DNA of 14,870 nt from an uncultured Dyadobacter sp. (lineage in GTDB: Bacteria > Bacteroidota > Bacteroidia > Cytophagales > Spirosomataceae), in contig CAMLNK010000011.1 of the NCBI GenBank assembly GCA_946481035.1, positions 1 to 14,870 on the forward strand, given 5' to 3'. Positions 7,087 through 14,870 of the stretch are shown here, in pieces. Under the pieces are notes generated by a model. The model saw only the letters and a program-made list of their open reading frames with translations. It was not told the DNA's origin and searched no databases. How positions within the stretch are numbered: the stretch's first letter is position 1; the number at the start of each line of letters is the position of its first letter. A program made the translations under genes and the position numbers.

Positions 7087-7121
7087 AAATAAGTGCAAGC
7101 ACATGATAAAATGATCTGATT

Positions 7122-9203
7122 ATGGAACATCATCACCACCATGGCCATCATTCAAACAAAAAAACGGAACACGCTGATCCAATGAAGTCACATGACAGCG
7201 TGGATCATTCCCAACACGAAGGTAATCGTGGTGACCATGGTGCGCATGATAAGCACGCCGGACATCACACGACAGACTTTTTGAAGAGGTTTTGGATATG
7301 TCTTGTCGTTACAGGCCCCATTCTATTGCTATCCCACATGATCCAGGAGTGGGCTGGTATCGATTTGCGGTTTCCAGGGGACCAATATCTTCTTTTGGCG
7401 CTTAGCAGCATCGTCTATTTCTATGGAGGTTGGCCTTTTCTGAATGGCTTGATTGGTGAGTTGAAAAGTAAGGCTCCGGGCATGATGACGCTGGTTGCCG
7501 TGGCGATTACCACGGCATATGTTTACAGCGTGGCTGTCGTGTTTGGGCTTGAAGGGATGGACTTTTTTTGGGAACTCGCGACTTTAGTCGATATCATGCT
7601 CATCGGACACTGGCTTGAAATGAAATCACAAATGGCTGCTTCGCAAGCGTTGGAATCGCTTGTTGCTCTTCTTCCTTCTATCGTTCACGTTGAAAGGGAT
7701 AAGCAAATCACCGATATCCCGTTGAAAGACCTTCGGAAAGGCGATATTCTGTTAGTCAAACCAGGGGAAAAGGTTGCCGCTGACGGATCTGTCATTGATG
7801 GTTCTTCCTATGTGAACGAAAGCATGCTTACGGGGGAAAGCATTCCTGTTCAAAAGCAACAGGATGATAAGGTGATAGGCGGTGCGATCAATGGTGATGG
7901 CATTTTAAAAGTCCGCGTCACTGGGGCAGGGGATGACAGCTATCTGAATAAGGTGATCAATATGGTAAAGACGGCACAAGGTGCCAAGTCGAACACCCAG
8001 AACCTGGCCGATAAAGTAGCAGCATGGTTGACATTGATTTCAATCACTGTCGGCGTCGTTACTTTTATTGTCTGGTATACGAGCGGCGAAAATCTGGCAT
8101 TTGCCCTCGAAAGGATGGTTACTGTAATGGTAACATCTTGTCCTCACGCACTCGGAGTCGCGATTCCACTGGTCATCGCGATATCTACAACGCTTTCGGC
8201 GACACATGGCCTGTTAATACGGAACCGTACCGCATTTGAGAACGCCCGGAAGCTGACTACCATCATTTTTGATAAAACAGGCACACTTACCACCGGCTCT
8301 CATGAAGTACAGCAAATTATTCCGACATCGAACCAGCTCTCTTCCAGTCAGATATTGCAGTATGCTGCGGCTTTACAGCAGAATTCGGAGCATCATATTG
8401 CGCATGGAGTAATCAGGGAGTTGAAACGCCAGGGCCTTGAGCTGTGGGCGTCGACCGATTTCAATTACATACACGGTGTCGGGGTGAGTGGTGTGGTGAA
8501 CGGCAAGAAGGTCGTCGCCGCTGGACCTAACTATTTCAGGACTGAAAACAAGCCTGTGCCAACCATTCCTGAGGAAGTCGATCAAGCTACCGACACGGTG
8601 AATTTCATTATGATCGATGGAGAAGTAGTTGGTATGATCAGTTTTGCGGACAGCATCCGCGAAAGTGCTGCGCAGGCCATTTTGGAATTGAAAAAGATGG
8701 ATATCAAATCGTTTCTTCTGACGGGAGACAATGAAAAAATTGCCCAGTCTGTCAGCCAAAAGTTAAACATGGACGGCTACCTGGCCAACGTGCTACCCCA
8801 TGAGAAGCAGGAAAAAGTTAAAGAGTTCCAGAATAAAGGGGAGGTCGTGGCAATGACAGGTGACGGGGTAAATGACGCGCCAGCACTTGCTCAGGCAGAC
8901 GTCGGAATTGCTGTCGGTTCCGGAACCGACGTCGCGGCAGAAACGGCAGACATTATCCTGGTCAATAGCGATCCCATGGATGTAGTTCAAATGATCACAT
9001 TTGGGAGGGCCACTTATCAGAAAATGGTGCAGAACCTGGCTTGGGCAATAGGATACAACGTAGTGGCAATCCCCCTGGCCGCGGGGGTCTTGCATCCATC
9101 TTTCATGTTGAGCCCGGCAATGGGCGCTGTGTTGATGAGCGCATCCACCATTGTGGTTGCCATTAATGCAAAGCTTTTGCGGGTAATACCGGATGAGTAT
9201 TAG
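7122..9203 (+). CDS. copB: CopB-type copper-translocating P1B-ATPase
   Basis: A 693-residue inner-membrane heavy-metal ATPase. It has no Cys-type HMA domain; instead the first ~55 residues are extremely His-rich (MEHHHHHGHHSNKK onward), typical of the CopB subgroup. Seen in order: TGES (237-240, actuator), SCPHALG with the metal-site Cys340-Pro341-His342, DKTGTLT (phosphorylated Asp384), a nucleotide-binding domain, and GDGVNDAP (Asp581, Asp585). The CPH membrane motif marks copper/silver exporters, as opposed to CPC (CopA type). The usual HP dipeptide of the nucleotide-binding domain reads SEHHIA here (His424-His425). It lies 35 bp after the oxidase gene with no terminator between, so it is probably co-transcribed. 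Note that copB is also the name of an unrelated outer-membrane protein. Confidence 0.95.
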   Translation: MEHHHHHGHHSNKKTEHADPMKSHDSVDHSQHEGNRGDHGAHDKHAGHHTTDFLKRFWICLVVTGPILLLSHMIQEWAGIDLRFPGDQYLLLALSSIVYFYGGWPFLNGLIGELKSKAPGMMTLVAVAITTAYVYSVAVVFGLEGMDFFWELATLVDIMLIGHWLEMKSQMAASQALESLVALLPSIVHVERDKQITDIPLKDLRKGDILLVKPGEKVAADGSVIDGSSYVNESMLTGESIPVQKQQDDKVIGGAINGDGILKVRVTGAGDDSYLNKVINMVKTAQGAKSNTQNLADKVAAWLTLISITVGVVTFIVWYTSGENLAFALERMVTVMVTSCPHALGVAIPLVIAISTTLSATHGLLIRNRTAFENARKLTTIIFDKTGTLTTGSHEVQQIIPTSNQLSSSQILQYAAALQQNSEHHIAHGVIRELKRQGLELWASTDFNYIHGVGVSGVVNGKKVVAAGPNYFRTENKPVPTIPEEVDQATDTVNFIMIDGEVVGMISFADSIRESAAQAILELKKMDIKSFLLTGDNEKIAQSVSQKLNMDGYLANVLPHEKQEKVKEFQNKGEVVAMTGDGVNDAPALAQADVGIAVGSGTDVAAETADIILVNSDPMDVVQMITFGRATYQKMVQNLAWAIGYNVVAIPLAAGVLHPSFMLSPAMGAVLMSASTIVVAINAKLLRVIPDEY

Positions 9204-9307
9204 GGACATCCACTTTTCGTGCATATGCTCATGCTTCCCTACTTACGGTTATGTTTAGTGATGCCCATAAGAGGGAAATAACAGTGAAGTACTTTCTTTT
9301 GTAAAGG
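9204..9307. terminator. Convergent intergenic region with possible weak bidirectional terminator
   Basis: This 104-bp gap separates the ATPase stop from the stop of the convergent hybrid kinase. Nested short inverted repeats are visible: TTCCCT (9235-9240) with AGGGAA (9272-9277), and TTATG (9249-9253) with CATAA (9266-9270). No clean T-tract follows on either strand, so termination activity is only suggested by the convergent arrangement. Confidence 0.25.
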
Positions 9308-12300
9308 CTATATTGTTGCTGGTCTATCGGTAGGTCCCCGGCCTGTTTTGATAATGGCATATGCTGTTTCCAGGGAGATCTTTATCTGATCTATCCTGAC
9401 GGGTTTGGACAGATAATAATTCATGCCGGCCAGTGAACACACCTCCCTGTCTTCCTGCATGGCGTTTGCCGTCATTGCCACGATAAATGGTTGCTCCATT
9501 TGCTGAGCGCGTATCCGGCGTGTCGCTTCCAGGCCGTCCATTTCCGGCATTTGAACGTCCATAAAAACAACATCGAATTTTTTTGTCGTAACCTGCTCGA
9601 TCGCTTCCAGACCATTTCTACTGATTGCAGCATCGTAGCCCAGCTTTTTGAGAATATTAAGAAACAATTTCTCATTGATGGCATTGTCCTCTGCAATCAG
9701 GATTTTCAACGGATAGCGTTCCGCAAATTCCGTTGAGAGCATCGGTGAAACCGTTTGTCGTGAGCCCATAGTGGATGGGCGCTGCGGTTTTAGCTGCATT
9801 TGAATTATTTCGCCCAGATGGTGATGCCTGACCGGTTTGGTCAAGATCGCAGCAAATAGCTCCTTATGCTTGTTGCCGGAAGCATCACCCACCGAGCTAA
9901 GTAAGAATATGGGAAGCCCAGGGTATTTCCGATTTATTTTTTCGGCCAGCTCGATGCCGTCCATTTCGGGCATCTGATGGTCGGTGATTACCAGATCAAA
10001 AGCAGAGCCGCCACCTAATATGTCCAGCGCCTCCTTTCCCGACGAAGCCAGCACAGGCCGCAGCTTCCACTGGGTCATCTGGGTTTGTAAAATGCGCAGG
10101 TTAGTCATATTGTCGTCCACCAACAGTATCGTTTTCCCTTCATTGCCGTTGGTACTGAACACCACATATTGCCGGGTTGGCTGCGTACCGACTTTCACAA
10201 TGATCGTAAAATCAAAAGCGGTACCTTTACCCACAGCGCTTTCTACGCCGATATCGCCGCCCATCAGTTTTACAAGTCGCTGGCTAATGACGAGTCCCAG
10301 CCCTGTTCCGCCATATTTTCGGGTATGGGAGGAGTCAACTTGCGAAAATGAGACAAACAGACGGTCTAGCTTGTCTGCGGGAATACCAATACCTGTGTCG
10401 AGCACCGTAAAATGTAGTTCTATTTCCTGATCATTGATCGTCTGCGATAGCTGAACACCGACAAAGATTTCGCCATGTTCTGTGAACTTGATGGCGTTTC
10501 CAACCAGGTTGATCAGTATCTGCCTCAGCCGCTGACTGTCCCCGACAATCTGATTAGGTACAAGCGGGTCGATTTCATATACAAGATCGAGTCCTATTGT
10601 GGCCGCTTTTAAGGAAAAAAGATCCAGAACGGCTTCAATGCAATCTCTCAGATCGAAGCTGGCCGCTTCCAGCTCCATGTTACCGGATTCTATCTTAGAA
10701 AAATCAAGAATATCGTTAATTACTGTCAGTAAGCTGTTCCCGCTTTCAACAATAGTTTCCGTGTATTCAGCCTGTTCGGGTGTTAGCTCTGTTTGCGAGA
10801 GCAGCGCCGCCATGCCGATTACTCCGTTCATGGGAGTCCGGATTTCATGGCTCATAGTGGCTAAAAACACGCTTTTGGCCATGTTGGCTTTTTCAGCCTC
10901 CTGTCTGGCTTCGTGTTCCTGTTCATTTTGTTCTTTCAATCTCAGGTTAAGTTCCTGCAACCGCTCCGATTGCGTCAGCAGTTCCTCCTTTTGGTCAATA
11001 ACTTCTTTCGTTCTTTCTTCGACCTGTTTTTCCAACAGCTTCTTTTGCTCTCTGATTACGCTTACGCGTATTCTGTGCGCCAGATAAACCGTTGCCATGA
11101 CCAGTAGGGAGGCTAGTATCCTGAACCACATGGTACCCCAAAAAGGGGGGGATATATAGACCTGGACATCGCTCCCGGCCTGGTTCCACAATCCGTCGTT
11201 GTTAGCCGCTTTTACGTGGAAAACATAGTAGCCCGGATCCAGGTTTGTGTAGGTAGCCCTTCTGGAAGTACCACTGTAAATCCACCCCTTGTCAAAACCT
11301 TCCAGCCGGTAAGCATATTGGTTTTTCTCCGGCATAGTGTAGTTTAAGGCTGCAAATTCAAATGTAATAGCAGACTGTTCATAAGACAGGTTGATCTCCC
11401 GGGCCAGGCTGATATCTTCTGAAATGGCTGCTTTGCCATTCCCAATCGGGGCACTTTTGTTGAATATGAGAAAATCGGTGAGGCATACCGGCGGCACATA
11501 ATTGTTATCGGGCATCTTATGTGGGTAAAAGGTCACAAAACCTTTTAAACCGCCGAAGAACATTTCGCCGTCGCCGGCCTGAAAAAAAGAGTTCGCCTTG
11601 AACTCAGTTCCCGGTATTCCGTCCGACAGTCCGAAATTCCGGAAAGTCTTGGTCGGCGGATCAAATCGTGAGATGCCATTGTTGGTACTAAGCCATAAAC
11701 GGCCCTGGCGGTCTTTCATAATCCCGTAAATCACATTGCTTGCCAGGCCGTTCTTTTCAGTGTAGGTGGTAAAAGTCCTGGATTGAACATTGAAATAATT
11801 CAGCCCGCCTCCCAGAGTTCCTATCCATAAGTTGCCATGATCCGCCTGCTCAATGGTTAGAATTTTGTTGTTAGAAAGCGAGGCGTCATTGCCCTCGATG
11901 TTCTGATAACGCGTAAAATGGGTTCGGTCGGGACTCAGAAGGTTCAGCCCGCCAAAAGTGCCTACCCAGATCCTGCCCTGGCTGTCCTGAAAAACTTTGG
12001 TGACTATATCGCTGGCGATCGTAGTGCGATCCGACGGGCTGTGGCGGTAGTGTGTGATTTTCTCCGTTTTAGAATTATAAAATTCGAGGCCGCCCTTCCA
12101 GGTTCCCAGCCATATGTCGCCGGCACGATCTGTGAAAATATTATTTACATCCGATATGGCAAGACTGAACGGATCATCCAGGTGGGGAGTATGATGATCG
12201 AATTTTCCTGTTCTGGTATTAAAAAGATCAAATCCACCCATATGATAGGCAATTCCCAGCACATTCTGGGAGACCCGCACAATCGATATCGGGTAGTCAT

Positions 12301-13534
12301 TGGCAGGTGAATTCGGGTTAGTCCGGTCGTGCCTGTATGTGGTAAACTTCTTTGTTGTCCGGTCAAACAAGTTCAAACCGCCGCCGTCGGTGCCTATCCA
12401 GACTTTGTTTGGGTCAGTGTCGCCACAAATGGCAAGCACCAGATTGCTGCTCAAAGTATTGTGAGCCCGCTCATTTTTACTGTAAAATGTAAATTTCTTG
12501 CCGAATCGAGGCAGAAAATTGACGCCTCCCGCATAAGTGCCGATCCACAAGTTGTCGGCTCGGTCCCGGTAGATGCAGTAGACCGAATTGTCACTAAGAG
12601 AGCGCTTGTCTTCCTCGTCATGCCGGACAGTGGAAAAGATGTTTGTGGCTGGATTGTAAATGCTTATCCCGCCGTTCTCAGTGCCTATCCACAGCTTGCC
12701 ATCCCTGTTTTCCGCGATTGAAAGAACATCATTGTGTGCAATACCGGAAGCGTCATCGGGATTATGCAGGAACGTGCGGAATGAATGGGTCTTGGGTTGA
12801 TACAACGACAAGCCGCCACCGCGTGTGCCGACCCATATATTGCCTTTTGAATCTTTGAACAATGCCTTGATCCAATTTGATTTCAGGCTTCTGTCGTTAC
12901 TTTCGGTGAAATAGCCCTTGTACCTGGCCGTTTCAGGGTCGAACTCGTACAAACCAAATTCGGTCCCGATCCACAGTGTGCCATCGTTGCTTTCGACTAT
13001 CCGCGAGATGTTGGCCGGATGCTTATACCTGCGGTTTTCGTCTACGCGCAGGTAGATTTTGAGCGTATTTTTCTTAAAATCGAATAACAACAAACCATGG
13101 TTGGTACCCAGCCATAATCTGCCTTTACTGTCCTGAAAAATATCGTTTATGCTATAATTGGCTTTTGGGTCAAGATAGTGTTCAAACCTGTCCTTTTCCC
13201 TGTTAAACAGGTTCAGGCCACTGGTTGTGGCGATCCACAGATTGCCGTCCCTGTCTTCAAGCATGTCCAGGATATAGCTGTCGTTAATACTGGTGCTATC
13301 GGCCTTGTTATGTTTGTAGTGCTTGAAAGTGTATCCGTCGAATCTGTTGAGCCCATCCTCGCTACCAAACCAGATGAATCCCTTTTTATCCATCAGGATA
13401 GATCCGATATGACTTTGGGATAATCCCTGATTGGTGGTCAACTGCTCGAAACTAAAATCCTGGGCACTGATCACCCTGGGCAAAATCGTTGAAAATAGCA
13501 GCGTTATCAAAAATGTGACACAATTCAATCTCAT
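9308..13534 (-). CDS. Hybrid two-component sensor kinase with Reg_prop propeller and two receiver domains
   Basis: A 1408-residue membrane sensor. A signal peptide ending in VISA-Q (about residue 24) precedes about 14 Reg_prop repeats, recognisable by WIGT/WLGT/WVGT-type strands (for example [23 protein letters not shown]). These probably form two seven-bladed periplasmic propellers. A Y_Y_Y domain (about 725-795, including [13 protein letters not shown]) leads to one membrane helix near 803-820, then a coiled coil to about 890. The kinase core has [11 protein letters not shown] with phospho-acceptor His896, the N-box LVGNAIKFT, and the G-boxes DTGIGI and GGTGLGL. Two receivers follow, with phospho-acceptor Asp1185 ([11 protein letters not shown]) and Asp1326 ([11 protein letters not shown]). 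Unlike classic Bacteroides HTCS proteins it has no AraC-type output domain, so it must signal through a separate partner. The ligand is unknown; such propellers often sense glycans. Confidence 0.95.
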   Translation of the reverse strand: MRLNCVTFLITLLFSTILPRVISAQDFSFEQLTTNQGLSQSHIGSILMDKKGFIWFGSEDGLNRFDGYTFKHYKHNKADSTSINDSYILDMLEDRDGNLWIATTSGLNLFNREKDRFEHYLDPKANYSINDIFQDSKGRLWLGTNHGLLLFDFKKNTLKIYLRVDENRRYKHPANISRIVESNDGTLWIGTEFGLYEFDPETARYKGYFTESNDRSLKSNWIKALFKDSKGNIWVGTRGGGLSLYQPKTHSFRTFLHNPDDASGIAHNDVLSIAENRDGKLWIGTENGGISIYNPATNIFSTVRHDEEDKRSLSDNSVYCIYRDRADNLWIGTYAGGVNFLPRFGKKFTFYSKNERAHNTLSSNLVLAICGDTDPNKVWIGTDGGGLNLFDRTTKKFTTYRHDRTNPNSPANDYPISIVRVSQNVLGIAYHMGGFDLFNTRTGKFDHHTPHLDDPFSLAISDVNNIFTDRAGDIWLGTWKGGLEFYNSKTEKITHYRHSPSDRTTIASDIVTKVFQDSQGRIWVGTFGGLNLLSPDRTHFTRYQNIEGNDASLSNNKILTIEQADHGNLWIGTLGGGLNYFNVQSRTFTTYTEKNGLASNVIYGIMKDRQGRLWLSTNNGISRFDPPTKTFRNFGLSDGIPGTEFKANSFFQAGDGEMFFGGLKGFVTFYPHKMPDNNYVPPVCLTDFLIFNKSAPIGNGKAAISEDISLAREINLSYEQSAITFEFAALNYTMPEKNQYAYRLEGFDKGWIYSGTSRRATYTNLDPGYYVFHVKAANNDGLWNQAGSDVQVYISPPFWGTMWFRILASLLVMATVYLAHRIRVSVIREQKKLLEKQVEERTKEVIDQKEELLTQSERLQELNLRLKEQNEQEHEARQEAEKANMAKSVFLATMSHEIRTPMNGVIGMAALLSQTELTPEQAEYTETIVESGNSLLTVINDILDFSKIESGNMELEAASFDLRDCIEAVLDLFSLKAATIGLDLVYEIDPLVPNQIVGDSQRLRQILINLVGNAIKFTEHGEIFVGVQLSQTINDQEIELHFTVLDTGIGIPADKLDRLFVSFSQVDSSHTRKYGGTGLGLVISQRLVKLMGGDIGVESAVGKGTAFDFTIIVKVGTQPTRQYVVFSTNGNEGKTILLVDDNMTNLRILQTQMTQWKLRPVLASSGKEALDILGGGSAFDLVITDHQMPEMDGIELAEKINRKYPGLPIFLLSSVGDASGNKHKELFAAILTKPVRHHHLGEIIQMQLKPQRPSTMGSRQTVSPMLSTEFAERYPLKILIAEDNAINEKLFLNILKKLGYDAAISRNGLEAIEQVTTKKFDVVFMDVQMPEMDGLEATRRIRAQQMEQPFIVAMTANAMQEDREVCSLAGMNYYLSKPVRIDQIKISLETAYAIIKTGRGPTDRPATI

Positions 13535-13652
13535 TGGCCGGTTGCATAGTCGCTAATTAGTAACTAAATGTAGGAATTTTACTACGTTATATAAAAAATA
13601 GTTCTGTAATCACCCTGCTGGTATCATGGCCGGTCGGGCGCGCTTTGCCTTG

Positions 13653-13682
13653 TTGGGAGGCTGAATTAATTGCTTATCTTGG
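13653..13682 (+). promoter_or_regulatory. Putative Bacteroidota promoter
   Basis: TTG at 13653-13655 is followed after 19 bp by TATCTTGG at 13675-13682, one mismatch from the Bacteroidota -7 consensus TAnnTTTG. The spacing fits that promoter class. It would start transcription shortly before the ATG at 13708. Confidence 0.4.
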
Positions 13683-13707
13683 TGACAGAAACTAATCTGC
13701 ATTAAAT

Positions 13708-13959
13708 ATGCGTCTCGACAATAACAACTTCTTCGCCAATCGACCAGCTTCTCAAATCAAAGAAGCTCGGCGCGCAATTAGAAAACAGGTAATTGCTGAG
13801 TACCAGACCGAACTTTACCGATCAATCGGCTGGCGAAAATACCTGGTTAGGTTCAGGGTCAACATCATTACCGAGATCAGATACCGGGGCATTCTTTTCA
13901 TGGGCGCCGCGGGATTTGCGGAAGGCAATTCTACTACTACTACGGCAGGCGAACTGTGA
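13708..13959 (+). CDS. Small hypothetical basic protein (uncertain)
   Basis: An 83-residue ORF I do not recognise. Residues 16-60 are rich in Arg, Lys, Glu and Tyr (SQIKEARRAIRKQVIAEYQT and the following WRKYLVRFR) and would fold as a helix with amphipathic character, which argues for real coding. The last ~25 residues (AAGFAEGNSTTTTAGEL) look non-native and pass through a CTA trinucleotide repeat near 13930-13941, so the natural end may have been lost to a frameshift. A plausible promoter lies just upstream. There is no signal peptide or membrane segment. It could be a genuine small protein, a decayed one, or chance. Confidence 0.35.
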   Translation: MRLDNNNFFANRPASQIKEARRAIRKQVIAEYQTELYRSIGWRKYLVRFRVNIITEIRYRGILFMGAAGFAEGNSTTTTAGEL

Positions 13960-14058
13960 GACCCCGCGAATCAATTCTGGCAGAAAAGTGGATCTACATT
14001 GTGAATTTCGACGCGAGGTTGGCTCAAAACAAACACGATCTTAACTAACAACTTCCTA

Positions 14059-14409
14059 TCATAAATCATCCAGGGGTGCAGTAATGCGAATACTCTGAAA
14101 TTGCTTGCAATTTGTACGACCGAAGAGGTGGCGCGCAGGATCACAAGGTCGAGCGGGCACAAGTCCCCCCATGCTGAAACCGATGAGATCAATTCGTTCG
14201 CTCTCTTGGGTGTTTTCCCGAATGTAAAGGTCTAGTTGTTCTGCAAGCGCCTCAATCGGCTTGGTGCCGTTACTGGGCAGTAGCGACGGAATCAAAACCT
14301 TCCAACCAGGCGAATTTAAACGCCTCTGACCGCTAACTAAATAGACTCCACGGGTGCGACTTTCTATGAATATTTTATTATATAATTGTACTAGCCAGTT
14401 CCAGGGCAA
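14059..14409 (-). pseudogene. Degraded alpha/beta-hydrolase (lipase-like) remnant
   Basis: The translated 116 residues contain a recognisable central piece of an alpha/beta hydrolase: GWKVLIPSLLPSNGTKPIEA, then LAEQLDLYI, then IDLIGFSMGGLV with the nucleophile elbow G-F-S-M-G-G. This resembles class 2 lipase/PGAP1-like esterases of 200-300 residues. The front is abnormal: the usual oxyanion-loop HG motif is replaced by VYLVSGQRRLNS, suggesting a small deletion or frameshift. After GGLV the reading becomes unnatural (PARPCDPARH) before a possible family-like segment (FQSIRITAP), and it stops early with no catalytic Asp/His region. I read it as an inactivated gene. The flanks 13960-14058 and 14410-14540 hold no other gene I can support. 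Confidence 0.6.
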
Positions 14410-14540
14410 TTGGCCACCTACACTCTATTATAACATCTCGTTATACCGCCACACACCACAGCATATCTGGTAACTTCGGATTATTCTTTAATAAGCGCTT
14501 TCTTTTGTTACAAGAGTTTTTTGTCTAATCAGCTTTTACA

Positions 14541-14870
14541 ATGGGAAGTTTGACAAAAAAAGACAAGACAGCCAATTCCGGCCTGGAAAGAGCCAGGGCA
14601 ATTCCCCCTAACACGGCTCCCGGCACGACAGCAACCGTTGAAATTACTATCAATGGGGCCGTTTCAGGCAACGTATACCTGGGTTGGCAACTTTGTGCAT
14701 GCAGCATCCGCATCTCAAATCAGCCTCAAACCCCTTTAAATGTTACCCTGAAAAACAAAAGCACGGCAGGCGGCGGGCAGATACGGTTCCGCACTACCTA
14801 CACCGGGGCGGCACAGGATACCCTGGCTGTAACCTTGCCGGGGAACGGCACACCCGTCAATTTCTTCATC
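14541..14870 (+). CDS. Partial CDS, N-terminal 110 residues, predicted beta-sandwich domain
   Basis: The frame opens at ATG 14541 and stays open to the window edge (110 codons), so the 3' end is missing. The start reads MGSLTKKDKTANSGLERARA with no signal peptide. It continues as alternating beta-strand-like segments: ATVEITINGAVSGNVYLGWQ, LCACSIRISNQPQTPLNVTL, GGQIRFRTTYTG and DTLAVTLPGNGTPVNFFI. A Cys-x-Cys pair (residues 54 and 56) sits in the middle. The composition is like an Ig-like or jelly-roll N-terminal domain. I have a weak recollection of similar N-terminal domains on Bacteroidota tyrosinase-family proteins, but the diagnostic copper-binding histidines would lie beyond the window. 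The function is unassigned here. Confidence 0.72.
   Translation, partial: MGSLTKKDKTANSGLERARAIPPNTAPGTTATVEITINGAVSGNVYLGWQLCACSIRISNQPQTPLNVTLKNKSTAGGGQIRFRTTYTGAAQDTLAVTLPGNGTPVNFFI

Noticed and set aside
7094..7103. GTGC/GCAC mini inverted repeat between the oxidase and ATPase genes
   Set aside because: Only 4 bp per arm with a 2-nt loop; not distinguishable from chance.
6643..7104. 153-codon minus-strand ORF opposite the oxidase C-terminus
   Set aside because: Antisense shadow; the plus-strand frame gives a continuous barrel-like sequence and the correct operon spacing.
8793..9224. 143-codon ORF on the minus strand opposite the ATPase gene
   Set aside because: It lies antisense to the highly conserved GDGVND region of a certain gene, and its translation shows no family-like pattern.
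10599..11087. 162-codon plus-strand Ser/Cys-rich ORF
   Set aside because: It is opposite the coiled coil and HisKA region of the hybrid kinase; the Ser/Cys richness is the mirror of Glu/Lys/Gln codons.
13971..14192. 73-codon minus-strand ORF overlapping the hydrolase remnant
   Set aside because: It is an alternative frame of the decayed gene and lacks the GFSMGG motif or any other recognisable feature.

Overview
The window looks like chromosomal or accessory DNA from a Bacteroidota member, most likely a Cytophagales relative such as Dyadobacter or Spirosoma. This placement is inference from gene content: a giant Reg_prop/Y_Y_Y hybrid sensor kinase, a DUF3347 protein with an HMA-like head, a CopB-type ATPase with a His-rich head, almost no Shine-Dalgarno sequences, and one site resembling the Bacteroidota TTG / TAnnTTTG promoter. 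No rRNA, tRNA, CRISPR array, transposase or integrase was seen.

Left part (1-3243): a membrane-anchored major royal jelly/Yellow-family beta-propeller protein is followed after 5 bp by an AraC-type regulator, probably as one operon. A secreted sialidase-like (BNR) beta-propeller with a Cys-x-Cys-Cys motif runs convergently to them on the minus strand.

Centre (3244-9203): a plus-strand copper-handling cluster. In order it encodes a small secreted Cys/His-rich protein, a periplasmic HMA-like + DUF3347 protein, a CopA-type multicopper oxidase whose C-terminus appears to be a CopB-like outer-membrane barrel, and a CopB-type (CPH) P1B-ATPase. The likely division of labour is capture of periplasmic copper by the small proteins, oxidation of Cu(I) by the oxidase, and pumping of copper out of the cytoplasm by the ATPase. 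The non-coding DNA here is structured: a 21-bp operator-like dyad before the first gene, nested inverted repeats between genes one and two, and a perfect 25-bp hairpin between DUF3347 and the oxidase.

Right part (9308-13534): a 1408-residue hybrid histidine kinase on the minus strand, convergent with the ATPase gene. It has a 14-repeat periplasmic propeller, a Y_Y_Y domain, one membrane segment, a kinase core and two receiver domains, but no DNA-binding output domain.

End (13535-14870): a poorly coding, apparently decayed stretch. It holds a doubtful 83-residue ORF with a reasonable promoter, a broken alpha/beta-hydrolase remnant on the minus strand, and the first 110 codons of a plus-strand gene cut off by the window edge.

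The most notable points are the oxidase-barrel fusion, the long perfect hairpin just before the oxidase start, the structured leader before the DUF3347 gene, and the Cys-motif sialidase-like protein divergent from the copper genes.
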